This document shows, in pieces, positions 46,807-55,317 of a DNA stretch of 55,449 nucleotides. Origin of the DNA: an uncultured Prochlorococcus sp. (GTDB taxonomy: Bacteria; Cyanobacteriota; Cyanobacteriia; PCC-6307; Cyanobiaceae). A model generated the notes under the pieces. The model did not search any database and was not told the DNA's origin. It saw only the letters and a program-made list of their open reading frames with translations. The stretch is from NCBI GenBank assembly GCA_902594875.1, contig CACJNU010000010.1, positions 1 to 55,449 on the forward strand, written 5' to 3'. How positions within the stretch are numbered: the first letter of the stretch is position 1; the number at the start of each line of letters is the position of its first letter. Both the position numbers and the translations under genes were made by a program.

Positions 46807-48035
46807 CAGTTCTGTTTATTTGTAAATTTAATAAATTCAGCAACTAAAAAAATAGAACCCGTTAGGACAGGATGATTAGGTGGCCACTTCTCTAGGGAAA
46901 ATAAATAATCAATGGCAAGTTCAAATGTTTTAAATTCAATTATTTTTTGAAGGTCAATTTCTTTAATCTCAGAAAGATCTTTTAATTGCCAACTAGGTTG
47001 GTTTGGTACTGGCACAAGTAATAAGTGATCATTTTTCTTTAGAAGCGTTTTTAATATTGCGTAAAAATCTTTTTGTCTTTGGACACCTAAAATCCAATAA
47101 ATTCCTTTATCTTCATTCTCCCAATTGCTTCGCTCATAAGAGAGTGCTTTTGCAGCAGGATAATTATGCGCACAATCCACAAGAATTTCTTTGTTCAAAA
47201 AATTTATTATTTCTAGCCTCCCCTTCCAAGATGTCTTTTTAAGACCTTCAGAGATGTGTTTTTCTTTTATATTAAATCCCAAATTATTAAGCGCTTCAAT
47301 TGCTCCAACAGCTACTGAAGCATTTTGCTTTTGAAAAATTCCTTTTAATCCAATCTCATAGCTTTTTGAAATTGAATCTTTCCAAATAATTTTTGCTCCT
47401 ACCTCTTTAACTTTTTTGGTTATTAAATTTTCAACTTGACTATTTTGATTGCATGAGATGACAATTGAGTTTTTTTGAATAACTGCTAATTTTTCTTCGG
47501 CAATTTTTTCAATCGTATCTCCAAGAAATTCTTTATGGTCTAAGCCAATATTCCCAATAGCAATGATTGGTCTAGATCCATGGGCTGTTGTCGCGTCCAA
47601 TCGTCCCCCTAAGCCAGCTTCAAGAATTAGTAATTCAACTTTTTTATGGTCAAAAAAATTTAGTGCACAGCAAATGATTTTTTCAAAAGGAGTTAATTCA
47701 AATGTTGAAAATTTTTTTTCTATTAATCTATAGATTTTTTCAAAATCAGTTTTATTAATATTTTTTTTGTTAACTCTAATCCTCTCGCATACATCCAAAA
47801 GATGAGGAGATGTCGTTACACCAAAATCCCTTTTAGCTTCAAAAAGAATGCTTTCTAAATATGCCGCGATTGATCCTTTCCCATTGGTTCCAATAATCTG
47901 TATCGCAGGGATATTTTTGCAAGGATTTCCAAGTTCTTCAAGTGCTTTTTTAATTCTTGATAAACCTAACTTGATATTATCCCTTTCATATTTTGGAGAT
48001 AATAATTCAAAAATTTTTAAATTTGCATTTTTCAA
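46803..48035 (-). CDS. folC: Folylpolyglutamate synthase / dihydrofolate synthase
   Basis: This 410-residue Mur-ligase-family enzyme adds glutamate to folates. The P-loop is IIGTNGKGSIAAYLESIL near residue 46. LEAGLGGRLDATTA, NIGLDHKEFLG and the C-terminal DCAHNYPAAKAL follow. The protein is slightly short and Lys-rich. It is 11 bases downstream of argD on the same strand. FAD oxidase faces it with a 4-base overlap. Confidence 0.94.
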   Translation of the reverse strand: MKNANLKIFELLSPKYERDNIKLGLSRIKKALEELGNPCKNIPAIQIIGTNGKGSIAAYLESILFEAKRDFGVTTSPHLLDVCERIRVNKKNINKTDFEKIYRLIEKKFSTFELTPFEKIICCALNFFDHKKVELLILEAGLGGRLDATTAHGSRPIIAIGNIGLDHKEFLGDTIEKIAEEKLAVIQKNSIVISCNQNSQVENLITKKVKEVGAKIIWKDSISKSYEIGLKGIFQKQNASVAVGAIEALNNLGFNIKEKHISEGLKKTSWKGRLEIINFLNKEILVDCAHNYPAAKALSYERSNWENEDKGIYWILGVQRQKDFYAILKTLLKKNDHLLLVPVPNQPSWQLKDLSEIKEIDLQKIIEFKTFELAIDYLFSLEKWPPNHPVLTGSIFLVAEFIKFTNKQNC

Positions 48036-48046
48036 AATTTCAATTG

Positions 48047-49222
48047 CTATAACTCTTCCAAAATTGAATTTAGCTTATCCAAAAGAATATTAATTTCTCT
48101 TCGAGATATAACTAATGGTGGGACAATCCTCACAACATTTCCTCCTGCAGGAACAACCAGTAATCCTTTATCAAAAGCTTTTAATGTAATTGTTTTTGCA
48201 TCAGCATAATCATCGTTGATCACAAGACCTTGTATTAAACCTATACCTCTTTTCCCTCTAATAATATTTGGAAATTTTTTTGACAATTCTTCAAACCCAG
48301 CACTTAATTGTTCCCCTCTTAGATAAACATTATTGATAATATTTCTTCTATTTATTTCTTCTAGTACAGTTAGGGCAGCTTTACAGGCAAATGGGTTACC
48401 TCCAAAAGTGCTTGCATGATCTCCTGGAGAAAAAATGTCGGCTTTTTCTTTTACCAATAATGCACCAATTGCATGACCTCCTCCTAATCCTTTAGCAAGG
48501 GTGAATCCATCAGGTTCAATTCCTAAATTCTCATAACCCCACATTTTCCCAGTTCGACCTACTCCACTTTGAACCTCATCTAAAATGAGGAGAGAATTAT
48601 ATTTATCACATATTTCTCTCAGGCTTTTAAAAAATATTTTACTTCCAGGAATTACGCCGCCTTCTCCTTGTATTGGTTCAACTAAAACGCCGGAAATTTT
48701 TTGATCACTATTTTCGCACTCTTCAAATAATTTTTTTACCGAATCAAAATTGTTAAATTTAAAAAATTTGAAACCTTGAATCATTGGTTCGAAACCTTGT
48801 TGATATTTAGGCTGTCCAGTGGCACTCAAGGCTGCAAGCGTCCTTCCATGAAAGCTGGATTCTGCTGCGAGAATAATTGATTCTTTACCTTTACTTGTTG
48901 TATTACCATATTTTTTAATTAATTTAATTGCTGATTCATTCGCTTCCGCACCACTATTGCAGAAGAAGACGCTTTTAGCACAACTCATATTCGTTAAAGT
49001 TCTGCTTAATTGTTCTTGTTCTTCAATTTTGTAGAGATTAGAAATATGCTGAATCTTTTTTAGTTGAGTTGTTAATCTTCTTCTTAGAACTCTATCGCTA
49101 TGGCCAAGACTGCATGTTGCTATACCAGCTACTGCATCAAGATACTTTTTCCCTGTTTTGTCCCATAGCCAACATCCTTTTCCTTTTTTGAAAGATATAT
49201 CGAATCGACTATATGTATTCAT
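48047..49222 (-). CDS. argD: Acetylornithine aminotransferase
   Basis: This 391-residue PLP class III transaminase serves arginine synthesis. PLP contacts are in CNSGAEANESAIKLI and LLILDEVQSGVGRTGKMWG, the Lys lies in TLAKGLGGGHAIGALL, and STFGGNPFACKAAL follows. I start at ATG 49222. The frame is open to 49303, but those codons are the tRNA-Leu gene and are not coding. The ATG lies only 5 bases after the 3' end of tRNA-Leu, leaving no room for a ribosome-binding site or promoter. It probably comes from a shared tRNA-argD transcript. Confidence 0.97.
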   Translation of the reverse strand: MNTYSRFDISFKKGKGCWLWDKTGKKYLDAVAGIATCSLGHSDRVLRRRLTTQLKKIQHISNLYKIEEQEQLSRTLTNMSCAKSVFFCNSGAEANESAIKLIKKYGNTTSKGKESIILAAESSFHGRTLAALSATGQPKYQQGFEPMIQGFKFFKFNNFDSVKKLFEECENSDQKISGVLVEPIQGEGGVIPGSKIFFKSLREICDKYNSLLILDEVQSGVGRTGKMWGYENLGIEPDGFTLAKGLGGGHAIGALLVKEKADIFSPGDHASTFGGNPFACKAALTVLEEINRRNIINNVYLRGEQLSAGFEELSKKFPNIIRGKRGIGLIQGLVINDDYADAKTITLKAFDKGLLVVPAGGNVVRIVPPLVISRREINILLDKLNSILEEL

Positions 49223-49227
49223 CAAAG

Positions 49228-49309
49228 TGGGAGCGGTCGGACTTGAACCGACATACCCGAAGGTGCCGCATTTTGAGTGCGGTGCGTCTACCAATTCCAC
49301 CACGCTCCC
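49228..49309 (-). tRNA. tRNA-Leu (anticodon CAA)
   Basis: This is an 82-nt class II tRNA. The acceptor is gggagcg / cgctccc with discriminator A. The anticodon stem ccgca/tgcgg holds loop CTCAAAA, giving CAA for codon TTG. The variable arm (accttcgggt) and T-arm gtcgg-TTCAAGT-ccgac follow. CCA is not encoded. It lies directly before argD. The -10 candidate is at 49342-49337. Confidence 0.96.
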
Positions 49310-49336
49310 AAGGCTTTTGAAAAAATTAACTTTTTT

Positions 49337-49342
49337 ATTATA
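49337..49342 (-). promoter_or_regulatory. -10 element of the tRNA-Leu / argD transcript
   Basis: TATAAT on the minus strand lies 27 bases upstream of the tRNA 5' end. It is a perfect consensus -10. No clear -35 is visible. Confidence 0.6.
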
Positions 49343-49568
49343 ACAAAAATCAACTAATTGACTATTGTTTTGGTCAAGGAACAGTTATCAAGATAACGTT
49401 CGTTAATGGTTAATCATTTCGATAAAAACATAGAATTTTTTATTGCATTTGCTGACAAGAGACAAGGTAAAAAAGAAAAAATTAAACAGTTATGATACAT
49501 TTTTGCGATTAAATACGCTTAAGAGTCCTTTTTAAATGAGATAGCTTCATGTTTAGTAATATTGTGCT

Positions 49569-49574
49569 ATAGTA
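49569..49574 (+). promoter_or_regulatory. -10 element upstream of the micro-ORF pair
   Basis: TATAGT within the extended context tgctatagt lies 11 bases before ATG 49586. The first base of a transcript would fall near 49580, so the leader would be only a few bases long and purine-rich. Confidence 0.5.
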
Positions 49575-49585
49575 AAAAGAAAAAA

Positions 49586-49693
49586 ATGTCTAAAACTCAA
49601 GCTAAAAAGTTATCTTTTAAATTTGTCCCATATCTTTTTATTGCAGTTACTATACTGACAACATTCGGATCAAGTAGCGGAACTTGGGCATGA
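49586..49693 (+). CDS. Candidate 35-residue membrane micro-protein (upstream of pair)
   Basis: The frame starts MSKTQAKKLSFKFVPYLFIA and ends with TGA at 49691. It has a basic N-terminus and one hydrophobic segment (about residues 14-26). It is below the usual ORF length cutoff. Support comes from a TATAGT -10 box 11 bases upstream, a purine-rich start context, and a 4-base ATGA overlap with a second small frame. I recognise no photosystem, cytochrome b6f or NDH small subunit. Function unknown. Confidence 0.55.
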   Translation: MSKTQAKKLSFKFVPYLFIAVTILTTFGSSSGTWA

Positions 49694-49800
49694 ATGAATT
49701 CAAATTTAATGGTTTAAATAAAATTTGGTCTAATCGCTTTCTAGTCTTGTTTATATTATTTTTGGGTTGTATATCACTAATCAATATTGCTTATGTTTGA
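49690..49800 (+). CDS. Candidate 36-residue membrane micro-protein (downstream of pair)
   Basis: The frame starts ATG 49690, overlaps the stop of the first micro-ORF as ATGA, and ends at TGA 49798. A positively charged stretch (NKIWSNR) precedes one hydrophobic segment (about 17-31, FLVLFILFLGCISLI) with a single Cys. The overlap implies translational coupling, so the two may form a heterodimeric membrane unit. An inverted repeat follows at 49810-49841. No homologue is known to me. Confidence 0.55.
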   Translation: MNEFKFNGLNKIWSNRFLVLFILFLGCISLINIAYV

Positions 49801-49809
49801 ATTAACTTT

Positions 49810-49841
49810 CTTAGTTTTAAAATATTTATGAAAAAACTAAG
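49810..49841. terminator. Possible bidirectional hairpin between micro-ORFs and murA
   Basis: A 9-bp stem cttagtttt (49810-49818) / aaaactaag (49833-49841) has a 14-base loop. Its right arm contains the murA stop codon. No long T-run follows on either side, so efficiency is uncertain. Confidence 0.35.
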
Positions 49842-51207
49842 CTACTTCTAGTTCTGGACGATTTTCTGATTTTGATTCAATTTTATATCCATTCTCCTCA
49901 AAAGTATTTTTACTGATCTCTCTAATTATTTTTACACCTAAATTTTTTAGTTTTAATTCAAAATTTTCATAACCTCTATCTAGATGTTCTAATCCATAGA
50001 CATTACTACAACCTTTTGCGATGATTCCTGCAATTATTAATGCAGCTGATGACCTTAAATCTGAGCCAACTAGATTCATTCCATTAATTGTTTTAACTCC
50101 TTTGATGTGAGCTACGTTTTTGCTTAGTTTTATACTGGCGCCCATTTCATTAAGTAAATAGATATGATTCATTCTGTTTTCGAAAATTGTTTCAGTTATC
50201 TTTGATTCACCATTTGCGATTGTCATTAGGGTTGTAAATGGTGCCTGTAAATCAGTAGGAAAGCCTGGGAAAGGAGCTGTTTCAATATCTACTCCTTTAA
50301 TTTCTTTACTCTTGATAGAAATCGAATTACCTTTAATCGTAATTTTACTCCCACTTTCTTGAAGCTTATTAGTGACAGCTTCAAGATGATGAGGGATTAC
50401 TGGAGAAATTGTTATTGAAGAGGAAGTTGCAGCAGCAGCTATGAGAAAAGTACCAGCTTCTATTCGGTCTGGAATTACTTTATGGGTACATCCGCCAAGC
50501 TTATTAACACCATCAATAATAATTGTTTCTTTACCGGAGTCATAAATTTTCGCCCCCATTTTATTAAGCATTTGGCATAAATCTTGAACTTCAGGCTCTC
50601 TAGCAGCATTTTCAATAGTAGTTCTTCCTTTGGCTAAAGATGCTGCCATTATTAAAGTTTCAGTCGCACCTACACTTGGACAATTTAATTTAATATGAGT
50701 GCCATGAAGTCTATTTTTGTTCCCCCTTGTTTTTGCCTTTACAATTCCCTCTTCAATAATAATATCTGCTCCTAGTGCGATTAATCCATTGATGTGCTCG
50801 TCTATTGGCCTTGAACCAATATTGCATCCACCTGGTAACGGTACTTGAGCTTCTCCAAATTTAGTTAATAGTGCACCTATACAAAAGAAACTAGCTCTTA
50901 ATCCTTTAACAAGTTCATATGGAAGTTCTTTAATCGAAATAGTTGTTGGATCTATTTCTAGTTGGTTGTTTTTACGAAATAAATTCACTCCTAAATTCTT
51001 TAAGATATTCCCCATCTTTTCAATATCAGTGAGAAAAGGTACATTTTCAAGAATTATTTTTTCATTAGTTAGTAATGATGAAGCCAATAAAACTAAGGCG
51101 GAATTTTTTGCACCACTTATTTCAACTATTCCATTTAACTTGCCTTGGCCAAGAATCTTTAAATTTTGAGATTTAAGATATGACTTCGTTTTGCTTCCGC
51201 AAATCAT
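49837..51207 (-). CDS. murA: UDP-N-acetylglucosamine enolpyruvyl transferase
   Basis: This 456-residue enzyme starts peptidoglycan synthesis by adding PEP to UDP-GlcNAc. The catalytic Cys is C128 in PGGCNIGSRPIDEH, and the Lys-Asn pair is K34/N35 in SGAKNSAL. The C-terminal DLRSSAALIIAGIIAKG is typical. The protein has an N-terminal extension of about 12 residues and a C-terminal tail of about 20 over the E. coli form. It stands alone on the minus strand; the divergent TrmH gene is 210 bases away. Confidence 0.97.
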   Translation of the reverse strand: MICGSKTKSYLKSQNLKILGQGKLNGIVEISGAKNSALVLLASSLLTNEKIILENVPFLTDIEKMGNILKNLGVNLFRKNNQLEIDPTTISIKELPYELVKGLRASFFCIGALLTKFGEAQVPLPGGCNIGSRPIDEHINGLIALGADIIIEEGIVKAKTRGNKNRLHGTHIKLNCPSVGATETLIMAASLAKGRTTIENAAREPEVQDLCQMLNKMGAKIYDSGKETIIIDGVNKLGGCTHKVIPDRIEAGTFLIAAAATSSSITISPVIPHHLEAVTNKLQESGSKITIKGNSISIKSKEIKGVDIETAPFPGFPTDLQAPFTTLMTIANGESKITETIFENRMNHIYLLNEMGASIKLSKNVAHIKGVKTINGMNLVGSDLRSSAALIIAGIIAKGCSNVYGLEHLDRGYENFELKLKNLGVKIIREISKNTFEENGYKIESKSENRPELEVA

Positions 51208-51417
51208 TAAGACTTAATTTATTAGATTCATCATGACAAACTAATAATATTAAGTCCACCCTATGTAACGTCATGAATATTAATTAAAAGTGAAAATGTA
51301 TTTTTTGATTTCTTGAGAAATAAAAATTTAATAAATAATTGATCAAAATATTTATGTAATTAAAATATAGTTGATAACAAATTTTTCAGAATACTCATAG
51401 AAAATACTTTTTTAAAA

Positions 51418-52239
51418 ATAACTAGTAAAAACAATAATCTAGTTAAAAGATTTAGATCATTTAAAAGAGGATCATCTCCAAAAGATCAAGACTTTTTTTG
51501 CATAGAGGGTACACATCTCATTGAAGAATTGCTGAAGTCTGGAAAAAATCCCTCTAAGATTTTAGTTACCGAAAAATGGCTAAGAAAGAATCAAAATCTA
51601 AGCAAAAAATTTGATGAATCATTAATAAATATTGTCTCAGAGGAAGTCTTGGCATCTGCGATTTCAACAATTAATCCAGATGGGATAGCGGCTTTAGTAA
51701 AGATTTCAGCAATACCTAATTATCAATTTAATAGAAAAGATGATTTTGTTCTTGTTCTCGACAGAATTCAAGATCCTGGGAATATGGGTAATCTTTTTAG
51801 AACCGCTTTAGCTGCGGGTGTTAATGCAATTTTTTTAGCTGGAGGTGCGCACCCATTAGGCCAAAAGGTATTAAGAGCATCCTCAGGTGCAGTTTTTCAT
51901 CTGCCATTTTTAAGATTTGATGGCATTGAAGAAGAAATATTAAATTCTTTACTTAAGTCTTTGTCTGAATTATCAAATGTAGGATTTAAGATTTTCTCTA
52001 CTAGTAGCCATAATGAGAGTTCAAAAAAACCTTCAAAACCCTACTGGGAAGTTGATTGGTCTAGACGTACAGCATTAATTTTGGGTAATGAAGGCCAAGG
52101 TATTCATAAAAAAATTCAAGAAGCTTTTAATGAAACAATTACAATTCCGCATAGCGAGATTGTAGAATCATTGAATGTGGCTTGTGTTGCAGTTCCGTTA
52201 TTACTAGAACGAAAAAGAGTCGCATACACCTCTAAATAA
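51418..52239 (+). CDS. TrmH/SpoU-family RNA 2'-O-methyltransferase
   Basis: The catalytic SPOUT domain (about residues 105-273 of this model) has the three SpoU motifs: LDRIQDPGNMGNLFRTALAAG, LILGNEGQG and ESLNVACVAVPLLLE. The N-terminal substrate-binding domain (ITSKNNNLVKRFRSF... then FFCIEGTHLIEELLKSG) starts near 51418. Nothing from the in-frame stop at 51361 to TTG 51529 is ATG, GTG or TTG. ATA 51418 would give a protein of about 273 residues that matches the family; TTG 51529 would lose the first 37 residues. I placed the start at 51418, so the start codon is uncertain. lpd follows 11 bases after. Confidence 0.86.
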   Translation: MTSKNNNLVKRFRSFKRGSSPKDQDFFCIEGTHLIEELLKSGKNPSKILVTEKWLRKNQNLSKKFDESLINIVSEEVLASAISTINPDGIAALVKISAIPNYQFNRKDDFVLVLDRIQDPGNMGNLFRTALAAGVNAIFLAGGAHPLGQKVLRASSGAVFHLPFLRFDGIEEEILNSLLKSLSELSNVGFKIFSTSSHNESSKKPSKPYWEVDWSRRTALILGNEGQGIHKKIQEAFNETITIPHSEIVESLNVACVAVPLLLERKRVAYTSK

Positions 52240-52250
52240 ATAAATAAAAA

Positions 52251-53690
52251 GTGACTGATTCAAGTTTTGATTTTGATTTAATCGTAATAGGAGCAGGATA
52301 TGGAGGTTTTGATGCCGCTAAGCATGCTGCTGGTAAGGGATTGAAAGTCGCAATTGTTGAATCTTCTGATATGGGAGGTACTTGTGTAAATAAAGGTTGT
52401 GTTCCATCTAAAGCTCTTTTGGCTGCAAGTGGAAAAGTCAGAGAAATAGCTGATTATGAACATTTAGCTAAATTTGGTATACATGCTTCACCAGTAAGGT
52501 TCGAGAGATCAAAAATTGCAGATCATGCAAATAATTTAGTTTTAAATGTTAGAGAAAATTTAACAAAAACTCTTAAAAGGAGTGGAGTTGAAATTATTTT
52601 GGGCATTGGCAGAATTGAAGGAAATCAAAAAGTAGGTGTAAGAGATAAAAACGGAATTGATAAAATTTTCACATGTAAGAATATTGTTATAGCAACAGGC
52701 TCTTCTCCTTTTGTTCCCAGTGGAATAACTTTGGATAATAGGACTGTATTTACCAGTGATGATGCGGTTAAACTTGAGTGGCTTCCTAGATGGATAGCAA
52801 TTATTGGAAGCGGATATATAGGACTAGAATTTGCTGATGTTTATACCGCTCTTGGTAGTGAAGTTACCATGATCGAGGCTTTGGAAAATATTATGCCAAC
52901 ATTTGATCCAGACATCACTAAAATTGCTAAGAAGAACCTCATTCAAGCAAGAGATATAGACACAAAATCAAATGTCTTTGCGACAAAAATAACACCTGGA
53001 TGCCCTGTAAAAATAGAACTGACAGATGCAAAATCTAAGGAAGTTGTAGAAACTTTAGAAGTTGACGCTGTTCTGGTTGCAACTGGTAGAAGTCCTAATA
53101 GTAAAAACTTAAATCTTGATTCGGTTGGAATCGAAACAGTTAAAGGGTTCATTCCTATAGATGATCAAATGAGAGTTAAGAATGGTGATAAAATAATACC
53201 TAACATTTGGGCTGTTGGAGATGTAACAGGCAAACTAATGCTTGCCCATACAGCTGCAGCGCAGGGTACTATTGCTGTTGATAATATTTGTGGCGGTAAT
53301 GTCGAAATTAACTATAAAAGTATCCCTGCAGCAACTTTTACTCACCCTGAGATAAGTTCAGTTGGTCTCTCTGAAGCTGAAGCTAAAGAGATATCTGCAA
53401 AAGAAAATTTTACTTTGGGAGTTGTCAAAAGTTTCTTTAAGGCTAATTCAAAAGCATTGGCTGAATTGGAGAGTGATGGATTCCTAAAGTTGATTTTCAA
53501 TAAAGATAATGGAAAAGTATTAGGGGCGCATATTTTTGGGTTACATGCAGCTGATTTAATTCAAGAAATTTCGAACGGTATTTCAAGGAACCAAGATGTA
53601 ATTGAATTATCTAAAGAAGTTCATACTCATCCTACTCTTAGTGAAGTAGTTGAGGTCGCGTATAAACAGGCGGCTTCTCAAATAAAATAA
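52251..53690 (+). CDS. lpd: Dihydrolipoamide dehydrogenase
   Basis: This 479-residue FAD enzyme is the E3 subunit of pyruvate dehydrogenase. The redox disulfide is C45/C50 in GGTCVNKGCVPSKALL. The FAD motif is VIGAGYGGFDAA and the NAD motif IAIIGSGYIGLEFADV. The C-terminal HTHPTLSEVVE supplies the His-Glu pair. The start is GTG 52251, 11 bases after the TrmH stop. trpC follows 12 bases later, so three genes are in one run. Confidence 0.97.
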   Translation: MTDSSFDFDLIVIGAGYGGFDAAKHAAGKGLKVAIVESSDMGGTCVNKGCVPSKALLAASGKVREIADYEHLAKFGIHASPVRFERSKIADHANNLVLNVRENLTKTLKRSGVEIILGIGRIEGNQKVGVRDKNGIDKIFTCKNIVIATGSSPFVPSGITLDNRTVFTSDDAVKLEWLPRWIAIIGSGYIGLEFADVYTALGSEVTMIEALENIMPTFDPDITKIAKKNLIQARDIDTKSNVFATKITPGCPVKIELTDAKSKEVVETLEVDAVLVATGRSPNSKNLNLDSVGIETVKGFIPIDDQMRVKNGDKIIPNIWAVGDVTGKLMLAHTAAAQGTIAVDNICGGNVEINYKSIPAATFTHPEISSVGLSEAEAKEISAKENFTLGVVKSFFKANSKALAELESDGFLKLIFNKDNGKVLGAHIFGLHAADLIQEISNGISRNQDVIELSKEVHTHPTLSEVVEVAYKQAASQIK

Positions 53691-53702
53691 TATCTAAAAT
53701 TT

Positions 53703-54590
53703 ATGCAGATAAGACGCAAGCCACCAAATCCAACAGTAAGGGTAGAAAATTTAGAATATGCTGTACCTCATAGAGAAGCACAAGCGAAAAACATTCTGGA
53801 AGAAATTGTATGGCACAAGGATATTGAAATAAAGAATTTTAAAAAAATAGTCTCTTTAGAAGATCTCATTAAAAAAATTGAAAAACTTCCTACTCCCAAA
53901 GATTTTTATAAAAATATCTTGGAGTCAAAAATAAAACCAGGAGTTATTGCTGAAATTAAAAAAGCTAGTCCGAGTAAAGGAGTTATTAGAAAAGATTTTA
54001 ACCCTGAAAACATAGCAATTTGTTATGAAGGATTAGGTGCATCATGTATCTCAGTACTTACCGATAAAAGGTTTTTTCAAGGTAGTTATGAAATACTCGA
54101 AACTGTAAGAAAATCAACTAATCTCCCTCTACTCTGCAAAGATTTTATTATTTCTGCTTATCAGATTTATAAAGCAAGGGTATCTGGTGCTGATGCAATA
54201 TTATTAATCGCTGCGATTTTAAGTGATGATGATTTAATTTATTTAAAGAAAATAGCTGATAATTTAAAGATGAGCGTTCTTGTTGAAGTCCATAATTCTA
54301 ATGAATTAGATAGGATTCTAAAGTTAAAATCTTTTAATTTGATTGGAATAAATAATAGGGACTTAAAGACTTTTAAAACGGATTTAAAAACATCAAAAGA
54401 ATTGATGCATAAATATGCAGATATATTTTTAAAACAAAATATTATTCCCATAAGTGAATCTGGAATTAATTGTGCCGAAGATTTAGAATCTCTTAGATCT
54501 ATTGGAATCATGGGAGTATTAATTGGTGAAACTTTCATGAGAGAAACAGATATTGAACAATCGTTCAAGAAATTATTTAACTCAATTTAA
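53703..54590 (+). CDS. trpC: Indole-3-glycerol phosphate synthase
   Basis: This 295-residue TIM barrel closes the indole ring in tryptophan synthesis. Catalytic residues lie in [15 protein letters not shown] (Lys and Ser), [23 protein letters not shown] and [12 protein letters not shown], followed by ISESGI and VLIGETFMR. About 55 residues precede the first barrel strand, a cyanobacterial extension ([19 protein letters not shown]). It lies in the lpd run, 12 bases after lpd. Confidence 0.97.
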   Translation: MQIRRKPPNPTVRVENLEYAVPHREAQAKNILEEIVWHKDIEIKNFKKIVSLEDLIKKIEKLPTPKDFYKNILESKIKPGVIAEIKKASPSKGVIRKDFNPENIAICYEGLGASCISVLTDKRFFQGSYEILETVRKSTNLPLLCKDFIISAYQIYKARVSGADAILLIAAILSDDDLIYLKKIADNLKMSVLVEVHNSNELDRILKLKSFNLIGINNRDLKTFKTDLKTSKELMHKYADIFLKQNIIPISESGINCAEDLESLRSIGIMGVLIGETFMRETDIEQSFKKLFNSI

Positions 54591-54645
54591 TATTGACTTC
54601 AAATCGTGCTATAAAATTGAATAAACAGAGTTGCACTGAATATAT

Positions 54646-55317
54646 ATGCAGGCTGTAATTTTAACAGGTATAGTCGCAGGATTTGTACATGTAGTTAGTG
54701 GCGCTGATCATCTAATTGCAATGGCACCAGCAGCGATTAATAATCCTCAAAAAGCTATTAAAAATAGTTTCTCATGGGGCTTAGGACATTCTTCAGGAGT
54801 CCTCTTGTTAGCTTTTATAGCGATTTTTATTAAGGATATTACGCCATTAAACAAATTTTCTAGTATTGCCGAATTCCTAGTTGGAATTTCACTTCTAATT
54901 GTTGGAGTATTTGCTATAAAAAATTCTTTTCAATTAAGTATCCACTCGCATTCTCATAAGCATGAGAATGGAATTGCCCATCGTCACTTTCACTTTCATG
55001 TTAAGGAACAAAAAAATAATATTAAGCACTCACATGCTTTGACTGGTTTAGGCTTGCTACACGGCATAGCTGGAGGTTCACATTTTCTTGCAGTTCTTCC
55101 TGCTTTAGCTCTACCTTTAACGAGCGCTTGCTTATATTTGATTTCATATTTGATTGGCTCACTTATAAGTATGAATCTTTTTACTTGTTTAGTATCTATT
55201 ACTACCTTTAAAGCAAGTCAAAAATTTATTAAAAGATTAATAGCTGTAGCAGGAGGGCTTTCCTTTTCTTTGGGATTATTTTGGATTCAAAGAAGTGCAT
55301 CTGTTTTTTTGAATTAA
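54646..55317 (+). CDS. Nickel/cobalt-type permease (HupE/UreH-like), probable partner of Ni-SOD
   Basis: This 223-residue membrane protein has about six hydrophobic segments. The first has H15-x5-D21-H22 in GFVHVVSGADHLIAMAP, the motif of UreH/HupE-type nickel permeases, and a second GLLHGIAGGSHFLAVLP segment repeats it in degraded form, suggesting an internal duplication. The loop between segments (about residues 100-128) is very His-rich (HSHSHKHENGIAHRHFHFH) and could bind nickel or cobalt. It overlaps the opposing sodX by 42 bases. In picocyanobacteria a putative nickel transporter (sodT) lies with sodN and sodX, so I propose nickel supply for superoxide dismutase. Confidence 0.8.
   Translation: MQAVILTGIVAGFVHVVSGADHLIAMAPAAINNPQKAIKNSFSWGLGHSSGVLLLAFIAIFIKDITPLNKFSSIAEFLVGISLLIVGVFAIKNSFQLSIHSHSHKHENGIAHRHFHFHVKEQKNNIKHSHALTGLGLLHGIAGGSHFLAVLPALALPLTSACLYLISYLIGSLISMNLFTCLVSITTFKASQKFIKRLIAVAGGLSFSLGLFWIQRSASVFLN

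Noticed and set aside
49223..49303. N-terminal extension of argD to 49303
   Set aside because: The extra 27 codons are the tRNA-Leu gene read as protein; ArgD homology begins at ATG 49222.
49406..49495. 29-codon frame upstream of the micro-ORF pair
   Set aside because: It has no hydrophobic segment, no promoter-like box at a proper distance and no overlap or coupling; chance is likely.
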